A stretch of DNA of 28,470 nt, taken from assembly GCA_020080175.1 (NCBI GenBank), contig JAGHQL010000248.1:1-28470 (forward strand), given 5' to 3'. Under the pieces are notes generated by a model. That model was not told the origin of the DNA. It saw only the letters and a list, made by a program, of their open reading frames with translations, and ran no database searches. Every line of letters begins with the position of its first letter. The first letter of the stretch is position 1. This document shows, piece after piece, positions 11,701 to 22,089 of this stretch. This stretch comes from Glutinoglossum americanum. Its lineage: Eukaryota > Ascomycota > Geoglossomycetes > Geoglossales > Geoglossaceae. Both the position numbers and the translations under genes were made by a program.

Positions 11701-12549
11701 GACTGGGACTCCCTATAAGATCTTCAGAAACACAGCCTTTGTCAAGGATATGTTCACCTCTGCGCTGGAGATTGCGAAGTTTGAAGGCGCGAGCATAAGA
11801 ACCGTATCAGGCATCCGAGGCCAAATCAAGCGAGCCTTAAGCAAACCAGAGGGTCACTTCAGAGCAACTTTCGAAGATAAGATATTGATGAGTGACATTA
11901 TTTTCTTGAGGGCATGGTATCCTGTGCGGCCTCATAGGTTCTATAACCCGGTCACGAACCTCCTCGAGCCTCCAAGCGGGAAGGAATCGGACTCGGAGGG
12001 CTGGAAAGGCATGAGATTGACAGGAGAGGTCAGAAGAGACCAGGGTCTTCAAACGCCATTGCAGAAGAACTCGCAGTATAGGGTATGCATCTCTCAACAC
12101 TTGCCACCACGAACGCCACCAAGTTGATGTATTTTCTAATTACCCTAACGTTGGCCTAGCAAATCGAACGTCAAACCCGCCACTTCAATCCACTCCGCGT
12201 CCCCCGAGCGCTTGCTGCAGAACTCCCGTTCAAGTCTCAAATCCACGCGATGCGTCCACAGCGAAAAGAGACATACCTTCAGAAACGAGCCGTGGTTGTT
12301 GGAGGCGAGGAGAAGAGAGCGCGAGACCTGATGCAGAAGCTCATGACGATTCGCAACGACAAGGTTGCGAAAAGGAGAGCAGCACAGGAGGAGAGGCGGA
12401 AGGTTTATAGAAAGAAGGTGGCGGAGAACTTGGAGAAGAAGGGAGAGAGGGAGAAGAGAGAGCGGGATGAATACTGGAGGAAGGAAGGGAAGAAGAGGAA
12501 GAGCCAAGATGGCGGGGGAGGAGGTGGTGGCGGTAAGAGACGGAAGTGA
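8755..12549 (+). CDS. BMS1: Ribosome biogenesis GTPase Bms1
   Basis: Essential nucleolar GTPase of the small-subunit processome, acting with Rcl1 in early 18S pre-rRNA processing. Five exons (8755-8821, 8879-8949, 8999-9088, 9143-12082, 12160-12549) give 1185 residues, nearly the yeast length. The N-terminus is Lys-rich (KTKDKKKAAHSG) followed by NPKAFAYANPGRLQKQAAR. The P-loop GPPGVGKTTL (residues about 73-82) is split by intron 3 after GPPG. The GTPase core continues with TFIECPADSLASMIDVSK, VVDIVLLMIDGNFGFEME and GILTHLD. A long acidic, disordered middle (about residues 380-720) precedes the conserved C-terminal domain (YRAGTYARIVLESVP, FNPRYPIIIGGL, RHRWHKKIL), and the tail has NPLRVPRALAAELPF and TYLQKRAVVV. 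It ends with a basic, glycine-rich tail. Every splice junction keeps frame. Confidence 0.96.
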
Positions 12550-13215
12550 TATACGCGGAGAAGCACACCCCTCGTGTGAATTTCCCCACCCTGCATCCTC
12601 ATCGAATGCCACCGTATGAAAAAAGGCGAAGAGAAACGCATGGGAATGGCGCATCGAAGATTGGTTGGGTATATTTTAGGAGCCGGTCAGGGGTGTTGTC
12701 CTGTAATCGTTTATAATTCGTGCATAGTAACGAGTACAAGGCGGTGTATTGCACAGTACATACAGACCTTGTACCCGTCTACTTTTGGCTTCGGGAGGAG
12801 AGAAATTAGACCGACTCGCAATCTCGTGACCATGCGACGGATGAGCACAGTCCCCCACTCTATCCCACGTAAACCCCAACAGACACCGCAGCTGCAAAGA
12901 GCTGGCAGCACACTCCACTGCTTGAGCGCCAAACATCTCTTGGATAATAACGACGTCTCAATAGCACAGCGACCTCAGTGCACTTCGAATACCCGCTTCC
13001 CGCAATATAATTGACTATTCGTCACGCGCCTGTCGCGCGTGCGCACTGAACTTATCGCGTGTACACACGCTGACGTGAACAGCAAAACCCAACCAAAAAA
13101 AACCTCAGAGATCAACATATTTCAGGCCGGCACTTGGGGCTGATAGTTCCCCGGCGGTATCCTCGCAGCGTATCGCGCATGTGAGTCAAGATCGCGTTCG
13201 GAGACTGCGGCCCAA
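12550..13215. promoter_or_regulatory. BMS1 3' region and whi5 promoter
   Basis: The left half presumably contains the BMS1 3' UTR and the right half the promoter of the Whi5-like gene. Four TCGCG cores occur at 13033-13037, 13055-13059, 13173-13177 and 13192-13196, plus an ACGCG at 13024-13028. These resemble MBF/SBF or E2F-type cell-cycle sites. Small frames at 12616-13014 on either strand have no recognisable product. Confidence 0.45.
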
Positions 13216-15248
13216 ATGTCTTCTCCCGGACCAATGATTAATGCCCAAGGCCCAGAGAGGGGGAGTGACGCGACTGGGAAGGGCGATTCTACGTTGGATA
13301 ATATGGGTGAGAGGACAGAGTCCGTAGGACAGGTGGTGGATATTGCGACGGTGACAGACGCCGCGGTGGCTAGTCAGGGCTCAGTTTCGGTTTTGACCTT
13401 ACAGTCACCTTTCAGTAATATGTCGCAGTCCACGGTGGCAGATGCGATAGAATTGGTTTCCACACCGCCAACATCGTCGGATGGGCCTCAGTCGCAGAGC
13501 CAGAGCTCGCAGCTATCACAGCAATCCCAGTCCTATGGGCAGCAGCAGCAGTCTTTCCAGCAGCCTAAGAAGCCCACACTAGAAACCCAATCACCAAGGA
13601 CCCCGACCATGAGAAGTGTGGAGATGGCGTCTTCACCTTCTACTAAGCAGCTATATGCCCACAGCCAGCAGTCTAGCCCTAGGAACCAAGGGCTTACGTT
13701 CAAGGGCCTTGGTCTTGGAGTGAGCACTGGAGGGGGGCAGAAAAGGACGGCGTCGGGGGCAATTAAACTGACTAGCACCAGCGGACCAGTCAGTCCTATG
13801 GACGTAGTTGGATTCGGAGATTCAAGGGAATCAAGTATGAGTTCTGTCGGCGCTCACAGGATCGGCGAGGTAAGTTTCACCCTCGGGTATATAACTTGCC
13901 CTTCCCGAAGCGGTGACTCATGTACGGTTACTATCTACAGATGAGCGCACAGCTGAAGGCGCGACTATCATACGCGCTTATCAAGGTCCAGAATGGCTGG
14001 CAATCGCGGACCCTCGACGAAGTAGAATCCATCTATGCGCATCAGGCCTCACCAGTATCACCGCCACCGTCAACGCCTACCCTTTATGGAGACCGTAAAC
14101 CGCTTGTGTCATCATCGTCACCCCGTGTGAGACATAAATGGGAAAAAAGCATCACCCAGGGAGGGGCACGCGAGTACTCGACTTCATTTTCGAGAGCGGA
14201 TTCTGAACGAGGTGTTACTAGTCCCTCGAGTGATAGACATGCGGCCCGAATCAACAATATCAGCAACAGCATGAACGGAAGAGAAGCCACCAATGGCACG
14301 TTTACAGCAGCAGAGTCTTCGAAGCAACAGCATGCACCAGGAAACTCCACCTCCTCAACCCCCAGCAGCAGCGTCGAACGAACCTACGAAAGTTTTTGGC
14401 GCGACCACTCCAGCAACCCCGTCACAGCCAAGATCGTCCAGGCGCGCGCTGCCGTCTCGAACACCACCGGTGGTAGCTCCGCATTACCGAGCCTAAGTTC
14501 TCCCCCGGATCACAATGTCAATTCGACATCCCACGCCCCCGCACCACGCATCACAACCCTAGCGCCCCCCGCGAACATCATCCCCTCGCGCACGACAACC
14601 ACCAACCCCCGACGCACAACGACCCACCGCACAGCGCCACCCCCATCCCTCCCCATATCCACGCTCAGCAACCTGAGTAATTCGAGCTTCCTCTCCGCCA
14701 CCACTACATCGTCGGGAAGCACGACGTTAGTCCCGAACACGCCTCCTCAGCGAGGAACCACAGGCGCCACGCAGCGGGACAAGACAGCCATGGAGCAAGA
14801 TGCCGTAGAGACACTGATGTTCATGAGCAGCCCCGGGAACAGCCAGCGAGACCCCAGCAGCTCCGCCGCCCTAGGCCAACACCTCAACGCACCCAACACC
14901 GGCGTAGGAAACGCCCTCCAGAGCCCGCACTTCATCCCCCCCGCGCCCCTACCCACCTCGCCCCCCCTCCTAAACGGCCACCGAAAACGCCGCCGCAGCA
15001 GCGCGAAAGGCGCGCTGGCCCTCGGCCCCGACGACCCCGAGGACCTCACCGACGGCGACGACGAGGACGACGACGACACGATCATCGTCCTCGGCCGCCC
15101 GTCGGGCGCCGCGGCGGGGATCGTGGGGAGGCCGGGGACGGCGCGCGGGCGGGAGGACGACGAGTTGGATAGGGTGTTGGATGGGATGGGTGGTGGGGTG
15201 CGAGGCGGGAGCGAGGTGGGGAGCGATGGGAGTTTGGACGATTTGTGA
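13216..15248 (+). CDS. whi5: Whi5/Nrm1-family G1/S transcriptional repressor
   Basis: Probable repressor that binds the SBF/MBF transcription factors and limits G1/S gene expression, as Whi5 and Nrm1 do in yeasts. Two exons, 13216-13869 and 13941-15248, with a 71 nt intron (GTAAGT..CAG), give 653 residues. The only folded-looking segment sits at the start of exon 2: LKARLSYALIKVQNGWQ and RTLDEVE (about residues 222-245). It matches the short Whi5/Nrm1 transcription-factor-binding motif. Everything else is disordered. The N-terminal part is rich in Ser, Gln and Pro, with many SP/TP sites that could be CDK targets. The middle is Ser/Thr/Pro-rich, followed by a basic KRRRSSAKG patch and an acidic DDEDDDD run near the C-terminus. 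The family call rests on one short motif plus the overall composition; Whi5 versus Nrm1 cannot be separated. Confidence 0.78.
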
Positions 15249-16050
15249 TGAGGGTGCGGTGCAGGCGCGGGTGTTTTGGGTTTGACGGGATGTGTCTCGG
15301 GGAAGGGGCATATAATTTCTTTTTTCTTTTCTTGGGTATTTCACCTCATCCCATATTAAAGTTCAGTTAGCGTTTGGTATCTTCCCCCAGCTCCCGGCCC
15401 ATCACATCCGCCGTTCTCCGTATATATATATAGTAGAGGTAAATACACTTTATCTATTCGTCGGACTTACTCGCCTGTATCTGCCTATCGTGTATGCGTG
15501 GTGCGATAGGTTTCAAGCCAGTGACGAGGTCGTTCAATAGCCCAGTCGTCAGTCATACTTGCGGCAGGGGCCATATCTTGGAGAAGAGGGCTGATAGTGA
15601 AAAGTAGATTGCTCAGTAGAATACCATAGGTCGTCTCTTGATCACCGTTCACGAATAGGCCAATTTGGCTGAAGCATTATCTTCGAGGAAATATGTGTTG
15701 TGTGGAACCGCTGGAACCACTAAGCAACATCAACGTCGCACCACCGAACCTCCGCAACTTACCACTTCAACCAGCCACGCTGCCGAACAACTCACCAGTC
15801 CCGATGGCCCAGCGAGAGATTCGACGGCGGTCAGTGCCACGAAACGACAAGGCTGAACATTCGGTGGAATCAAAAACCAGAGCACACCGCCCCCCAGGAG
15901 GCGAATGCAAATAATTAAGCCCGCACAGGGCTACCAGACGAAGAATCCCACTTCGAAACAGACCGCTATCATCATTCCGGCTAGCTTTTCATAGTCCTAA
16001 ACGACAACTGCATCTGGCCGCCTACCTCCGCACTCCATATCGCCCCGAGA
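15249..16050. other. Intergenic between whi5 and the MGCGSSK frame
   Basis: This 0.8 kb stretch contains the whi5 3' UTR (T-rich near 15315-15345) and a TA run at about 15421-15431. Two overlapping short plus-strand frames at about 15665-15914 have no recognisable domain or clean start context, so they are not called. I see no tRNA or other RNA gene. Confidence 0.5.
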
Positions 16051-16650
16051 ATGGGCTGCGGGTCATCCAAAGTCGCAGAGGAAGGCGAAGTGAAATACAA
16101 TGCGAGGGATGTTTTATCGAGTCCCGATTCTCTCCCCAAAAACAGCAACACAACGTCGGCAACAACGTCGGCAACAACGTCGGCAGCAACATCCGTCTCC
16201 CCCTCTGCCTCCCACTCTCGTCAGACTACTTGTCAGGGACGCGGGCTGCGCGGTGCTCGCGCAGATCCCCCACGCTTGCCCCCCTCATCCTACCCCATCA
16301 GAGACCACCCAGCCCAGCATTACAGTGGAGGAAGCGGATACCACCCGAACCCTACATCAGAAGAGCAGGAGGGGCGGGGCCCGCGGATTCACAGGGTTCG
16401 TGAGCGCTTGGTGATTCGCGAGACAACGACGGAGTATGATGGCCATAACTGGTTTCCTCAACAACACCCCAACGATGGCCTCGCTGCCCCTCGCTATGAG
16501 GAGCCACGCCTAATGGAAGCCTTGCAACCGGATACCCCGGCCCCTCCGCTCTCCCTCGGTCATGCGACAGATGAGAGGTTAAACGTCGGTGAAAGCGACT
16601 TGGCGGAACTTTATGGCGGTGACACGGCGCGGAGACCGTGGGGAGGGTAG
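16051..16650 (+). CDS. Unrecognised protein with MGCGSSK dual-lipidation start
   Basis: Single-exon frame of 199 residues that I do not recognise. It begins MGCGSSK: glycine at position 2 with serine at 6 fits N-myristoylation, and the adjacent cysteine fits palmitoylation, so the product would sit on a membrane face, much as Galpha subunits and small membrane adaptors do. Residues about 30-48 are Thr/Ser/Ala repeats (TTSA units from a 12-bp DNA repeat). The middle has a charged piece with RVRERLVIRETTTEY, which may form the only structured part. The rest is Pro/Ser-rich and probably disordered. The DNA encoding the C-terminal residues (from HATDERL) is repeated 162 bp downstream. It could be a real fast-evolving gene or a fortuitous frame; a lipidation motif exactly at the first ATG argues for the former. 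Confidence 0.5.
   Translation: MGCGSSKVAEEGEVKYNARDVLSSPDSLPKNSNTTSATTSATTSAATSVSPSASHSRQTTCQGRGLRGARADPPRLPPSSYPIRDHPAQHYSGGSGYHPNPTSEEQEGRGPRIHRVRERLVIRETTTEYDGHNWFPQQHPNDGLAAPRYEEPRLMEALQPDTPAPPLSLGHATDERLNVGESDLAELYGGDTARRPWGG
16144..16196 (+). repeat. 12-bp tandem repeat (AACAACGTCGGC)
   Basis: About four imperfect copies of a 12-base unit lie inside the MGCGSSK frame and encode successive TTSA tetrapeptides. The unit length is a multiple of three, so copy-number changes would keep frame. Confidence 0.8.
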
Positions 16651-16872
16651 AGGTTAAGCTAGTCGGTTGGTTTGCACGGGCTCTGGAATTATGGGCAACC
16701 CGCCCCCGCCCCCCCCATCAGTTATGCGACAGATGAGAGGTTATGCGTCGATGAAGGCGGCGCGGCGGAACTCGATGGCGGCGACACGATGGCGGTGACA
16801 CGACGGCGGAGGCTGTAGGTAGAATACAGGTTATGCTAGTTTGCTGGTTCGCATAGATTCTGGAAATATGGG
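16562..16872 (+). repeat. Tandem duplication of the 3' end of the MGCGSSK frame
   Basis: Copy A (16562-16695) holds the last 28 codons, stop and 3' flank of the frame. Copy B (16724-16872) repeats it 162 bp later. Shared landmarks are ATGCGACAGATGAGAGGTTA at each start, GGCGGTGACACG, the flank GGTTAAGCTAGT / GGTTATGCTAGT, and CTGGAATTATGGG / CTGGAAATATGGG at the ends. Copy B keeps the same frame up to its own TAG at 16816-16818 (YATDERLCVDEGGAAELDGGDT then a basic tail). It carries an extra internal 14-bp duplication. Confidence 0.8.
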
Positions 16873-18407
16873 TTACGACATGAGATATTACGACACGAGA
16901 CATTACGAGATATGGTACATGCGTCACGACGAGACTCGATGGTGGGCTGCCGGTCCGATTCCATTACATGTCACAGGGTAAGGGGGGGGGGGGGAAAAAA
17001 AAGTTTTTCAATTTTTTTTTTTCTTTTTAAAATTAAAAATTATTTCAATTCCATCTTCAAAGAAAATATAAAAACTAAGTTATTGCTATTTTTTATGTTT
17101 AAAGCTAGTAAGTAAACTAAAACAGTTAAATAGATAATAATATTTTTCGAAATGTTATAGGGGTGAGATCGGAAAAAGAAAAGTATGTAACTAAGCACAG
17201 CTGGTGCCCAACAAGCTTCGGCATCCCTATCAAAATCCGAACTTGCGCGCAGAAATGTTTATTTATTCAAGATGCGCAAAAACACTCAATCTCATACCAA
17301 TCAACACCAACCTCGGGCTTAAAAAGTCCCTCTCGTCGTACAAAATAAAATAAAAAAGTAAAAAAATTTTATTTATTTATTTATTTATTACTTGATGTGA
17401 CTTACCCCTAGCCACAACACGCACTTCCACGTACCCAGACATACCCGCAATTACCATATCAAATCCACTAACATTTAACTAGGCAAAGTAGGAATATGGC
17501 TTCTCATACAATCTCTACCCCCCGGGACCGCCCGCCTAGATACGGAGGCATCCACGCTTTCCGCCGGGGAAGGCTAGGGGGCTGGTGCTGTAAAGAGAAG
17601 CTTTGCGTTTTCAGAGGAAATCCAATGAGCCTTGGTGGAAAGAGTGCTGTTGTTGTGGTTTTGCTTAGCTGCCCACGGGTTGCTATCGGTTACTTGTGAG
17701 CGTTGGTCGGTGCGGGGGTGTAGGCCGTCCCTGCAAAAGCGTGCTCCTCGCCGCCGCCTCTTCTCTAGCACAATGCCCCTGCTATTCTCCCCGGGGGATT
17801 CCGCCGGGCGCCTTCTCCTCCTCCACATACCTCCTCGCCTCCCTAGAGACCCCGACACCGTCCTTGCTCCGTATGCATCGCTGATCCACTCGGCGTTTTG
17901 AAATGCCTTTGCTTCTGTTCCTTCTTCCTCTCTTGCGCATCGGTATCGCCACCACCGTCGCGGTAGGGCCGCTGTCAAACGAGACAGGGACTGGGAGGAA
18001 CCGCCTTCAGAGGCCCGCAGAAATACTGCCTTTTAGGGGCGGCTAGGGAGAGTGCAGCAATGGCTCGTCCATCTTTCTGTGCGCACTACTTTGAAAAGCA
18101 TAATTTCCTGCTTGTGGTCCCCAGCGGTGTATCTCGCCTCTGCCAGTCCTCAGATCGACGGCGGCTGAGAGGCGGAGGAGGCGACGGCATAGATAGTGGC
18201 GAAGTGAGTCGGCGATATTGTCACGAGTCCATTGGTCAGGCGCCGGTTTTTGGAGGTTGAAGGAGAGGGTCCGATCGAAGTGATTGGGGAGTTGCGTGTT
18301 TTGGTGTATTTGTCGCCATTAACGGAGATTCTAGAATCTGGAAGGATATAGGGAATAAACGTATAGGAGATATAACTGTCCAGGTGGTGGTGGGGAGGTT
18401 GGTAGCG
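16651..18407. other. Gene-poor spacer with AT-rich low-complexity block
   Basis: After the duplicated copy B come short degenerate repeats of about 15 bases (TACGACATGAGATAT type, 16873-16920). Next is a G-run (about 16983-16994) followed by A- and T-runs and a strongly AT-rich segment to about 17160. A TTTA microsatellite lies at 17367-17390. From 17490 composition returns to GC-rich. Several short frames on both strands (for example 17574-17978 minus and 18060-18260 plus) lack recognisable domains. No terminal repeats or transposase were recognised. Confidence 0.5.
17367..17390. repeat. TTTA microsatellite
   Basis: About six TTTA units follow an A-rich tract. It is simple sequence in the AT-rich spacer and carries no coding signal. 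Confidence 0.85.
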
Positions 18408-21400
18408 TCATCGTTGGGATTGCAGAGTCCGTACTCGCTGGTACATGGCCTCCGCCTCGGCGAGCTTGCCCTGGTCCTGGTAGAGGATGCCCAGGTTGTT
18501 GATGGTCTGCAGCGTCGACGTGTGCTCTGGGCCCAACGCCTTCTCATTCCCTGCCAGTGCTCGCTGGTACATGGCCTCCGCCTCGGTGAGCTTGCCCTGG
18601 TTCCGGTAGAGGTTGCCTAGGTTGTTGACCGTCCGCAGCGTCGACATGTGCTCTGGGCCCAACGCCTTCTCGTACCCTGCCAGTGCTCGTTGGTGCATGG
18701 CCTCCGCCTCGGTGAGCTTACCCTGGTTCCGATAAAGGACGCCCAGGTTGTTGATGGTGTCCAGCGTCGATGTGTGCTCTGGGCCCAGCGCCTTCTCCTT
18801 CCCTGCCAGTGCTCGCTGGTACATGGCCTCCGCCTCGGCGAGCTTACCCTGGTCCCGGTAGAGGACGCCCAGGTTGTTGATGGTTTCCAGCGTTGACGTG
18901 TGCTCCAGGCCCAGTGTCTTCTCCTTCCCTGCCAGTGCTCGCTGGTACATGGCCTCCGCCTCGGCGGGCTTGCCCTGGCTCTGGTAGAGGGTGCCCAGGT
19001 TGTTGATGGTGTCCAGCGTCGACGTGTGCTCTAGGCCCAGCGCCTTCTCGTACCCTGCCAGTGCTCGTTGGTACATGGCCTCCGCCTCGGCGAGCTTGCC
19101 CTGGTTCCAGTAGAGGATGCCCAGGCTGTTGGTGGTGTCCAGCGTCGACGTGTGCTCTGGGCCCAGCGCCTTCTCGCACCCTGCCAGCGCTCGCTGGTAC
19201 ATGGCCTCCGCCTCGGTGAGCTTGCCCTGGTCCCGGTAGAGGTTGCCCAGGGCGTGTAGTCCGTGCAAGTAGGACATATCATATATCTCATTTGGACGAC
19301 TATCTAAAACATGGTTTTTGTGTAAAGACTGGGATAGTCGATTTGCATGTGGTAGGAGTCGGCGCTGCATCGTCGAGTAATCTCTCTCCTCTTTTCCAGG
19401 AACTGCAAAGCCTACACTAGTGATGCCTATCTGAAAAAGGTTATTATCCTCCTTATTGACGAATTCTCGTATCCAATCATGGACCACTGCGTGCATTGAG
19501 TAGCTGTCTGAACTCTCTTTTTGCTCAATCAGCGAGTAGCCAAGAAGATTCTGAATAGTCTTCAAGAAAGTAATTTCCGTATCTGTAATTTGACGAAGCC
19601 ATTCAGGGGCCCCAGCCTGGTAGTTTGGCCATTTTAACAGTTGGAACCAAAGATCTTGATTATCAAGGTAACCCCAGAGTTGTAGCAGCTTTACAGCACC
19701 AACGTCTCTGTGTTTCAACTCGTTATATGAGATCATCCAAGTAGTCACGATGGTTCGTTGAGGGTAGTCATGTCGAATACTCAGAGTCTCGTGGAGGTCG
19801 TTCCATGAATTGTTATAAAGTTCGAGATATTTTGTGACAGTTATCGATCTGATGTATGAGCCCGCAATTACCAATGCCAGAGGTAGACCTTCTAATCTTC
19901 TTACTAGCGCAACAGCATCTGATATACTATTAGTCATAGCTTGATAAATGATAGTCTCTTCAATAGCTCTTGGTGGCTTTGAGGCTGCGTAGACATGCCC
20001 ACAGTTGCCACTGCTCTATGGCAACAGAGACTGACCTTGGTCAAACATCCCAATTTCTGTATCCTCCCTGCCAGCTACGGTATTGCCCGATCGCCTCATG
20101 CTTTTCCCTGCATTTTTTTCTAAAATCAAAATACCATTTTTAGTATCGATTCTACCCAGGTAGATTGAGTCCCCAAGGGTGACGAGACGTTGGAGGCGCG
20201 TAGTGATTATGATTGCTCCTACATCACCTCCGGGAAAATATTGAGTAATGTCGTAAGACGAAAGAGAATCAACATCGCTATCAGATGCTTCATAGGATGT
20301 TTTATCAATGTTGTCAAAGATCAAAAGCCACTCGCTGTTTCCTTCAAAAGCGAACCATCTAAGGACTTCTTGCGCCCTCTCTCTCGATTCTTCGATGCCT
20401 TTGACCTCCTGGATATCCAAATTCAACATTTGACCTTTTGGTAGTCGAGGTGCTATTGATAGTAGACTTTGAATCAGGGACTCTTCTGTCTTTCCGTCCA
20501 GCCAGAAGACCGAGGTATATTCACTCTTATGTAATCTGGCGTATTCAATGGCTAGCTGCGTCTTACCAATTCCCCCTAGCCCACGAAGCACGCAGATCCT
20601 ACGCCTCTTCAAGTCTGAGGTTTGGGTGAGATGCTGGCTCATCAAATTTAAGTCCGAGTCGCGGCCAAAGAAGGCACTAGTTGTTGGAACATCTTTCAAG
20701 TCGAAGGGAACGCCAAAGTCTGGCTTCAAGGTTCTGCCAAGGGCTACAATATTAAGTTAGCTAGTAGATAGAATACAACTAGATCGGAGAAGTTGAAATG
20801 GAGGCGAAAATAGAAAGCTTATCCGTATGCAAAAAAAATTCATTTGAAGATGACATTCACTACTAATATAGCCTATATAACGGGCTTCACCCCCGCAAAT
20901 TTAGTTATTCTCGTGTTACATACCATTCTCCATGATTCCTTCAGTCTCCCAGTTCTTCAGCACTTTTGCGGGGGCCTCCTCGACCATTAACATGAGATGT
21001 CCAGCCACCTTTCGAAACCCACCATCGGCTCCTGACGCGAATTTAACCATATTGGTATGGTTATCCATTATAGCAATGGCTTCTGTGTCGACTGCCCCCG
21101 GAACAACGGCTGAGGATTTTGGAACGACCATCAATGCTTTACCGAAGACTAAAGGTGTAGGATATGTCTCGAATGCAAACTTTGTCACAAAGTCTGTGCT
21201 AATCGATGTGTACTGAGCAAGTTGGTTTTGCAAGGTTTCAGAATCTCTCTCAAGGACGCTCAGGAGCTTGTCGTTTGTGTTGACGAATATAGAAGCAACG
21301 TTGACTAGTCTTTGGCCCCAAGCTACGCCTTCACCCCCTTGATGAGGAGTGCCCATGAAGATAATGCCGTATGTAGATGTCTTAATGGCTCTGTGCTTTG

Positions 21401-22089
21401 ATAGGTGGCGAGAATGTGTTAAATGGGAATGAATGAGTGCCTGTCTTCACTGTTAGGACATATTAAAAATCTGGGGAGTAGGACATAATATACACTTTTT
21501 ACCACAATACCCCCAAGACTATGTGCAACAAAGATGATGGGTCTGCGCTCGGTCTTCACAACATTGACATTAGATCTCAACAGAGCAAGAAGCTAAGACG
21601 CAGATTACATTAGTTAATCGTCTCTCCAAGCTTAATTCTGATACCAAGTTTTGGGCATGATCATAAAGATACATGGCCGTCAGTTGCGAGGTACTGTGAG
21701 TATTTGCGTCATAGCCCCAGCTAAATATCCTAGCATTTGGTATTTTAGCAGGTAGCATGCCCTCATGTCGGAGCCAATTGACCCCGTTTTGGGCTGTCCA
21801 AGTCTCTTCACGGTGGCCATTGAGTCCATGTACCGCGACGATACTATGATGGGTTGCAGTTTAGCACTCTGAAATCAGTGGTTCTTAACATTATAATAGT
21901 CCTTCTTTGAATGGCCTGAAGCACATACTCGACTACCGGATTTTCTCCTTCCACCAATACTTCCAACCCTAAGGCCGAACTATCGGTGGGCAGAGATAAA
22001 TTTGGTTTACCGTCCATAGTCTTCCCTGTTCCCGCATCATTCTTCTTTCCTGCTGACCTAAAAATCAATTTGCGAATTCCGCCCGCCAT
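18408..22089 (-). CDS. NLR receptor: alpha/beta hydrolase - NB-ARC - TPR
   Basis: Fungal NLR-like (STAND) receptor, a class linked to non-self recognition and programmed cell death. Six exons (22089-21929, 21843-21645, 21592-21494, 21440-20924, 20743-20036, 19918-18408) give 1064 residues; introns are 52-180 nt and each junction restores family sequence. Residues about 50-325 are a SesB-like alpha/beta hydrolase: IVAVHGLNGHREETW, nucleophile elbow VAHSLGGIVV, GIIFMGTPHQGG and a likely catalytic His in DNHTNMVKF. NB-ARC follows with P-loop RGLGGIGKTQLA (about 379-390), Walker B WLLIFDNID, IIITTR and GLPLAL (about 571). From about 780 there are seven TPR units of 42 residues. The ATG at 22089 is used; the frame upstream offers only a GTG. 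Intron 2 holds a strong branch site (TTAACTAATG). The enzyme domain would be the effector, NB-ARC the switch and TPRs the sensor. I see no disruption. Confidence 0.92.
18424..19262 (-). repeat. 126-bp TPR-encoding tandem array
   Basis: Six full units and one shortened final unit of 126 bp encode the motif NNLGxLYRxQGKLxEAEAMYQ followed by RALAGxEKALGPEHTSTL. Units are nearly identical at the DNA level, with differences mainly at a few fixed positions (residues after LG, after AG, and before TLxT). Length in whole codons lets copies be gained or lost without frame damage. Confidence 0.93.

Noticed and set aside
12145-12654. 169-residue minus-strand frame opposite the BMS1 last exon
   Set aside because: It lies antisense to the Lys/Arg-rich Bms1 C-terminus, which generates Leu/Ser-rich open antisense frames. 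No independent evidence.
15480-15560. Possible tRNA B-box-like sequence (GGTTTCAAGCC)
   Set aside because: It has one base too many for a B box, and no matching A box or acceptor stem was found.
15665-15914. Two overlapping short plus-strand frames between whi5 and the MGCGSSK frame
   Set aside because: Low-complexity composition, no domain, no splice partner found.
17574-17978. 134-residue minus-strand frame rich in Arg and Gly
   Set aside because: Composition looks like antisense GC-rich DNA, with competing open frames on the other strand and no domain recognised.
18448-19291. Arg/Gly-rich and Val/Leu-rich frames on both strands across the TPR array
   Set aside because: Same effect: shadows of a 126-bp in-frame repeat. 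The TPR frame is continuous with NB-ARC.
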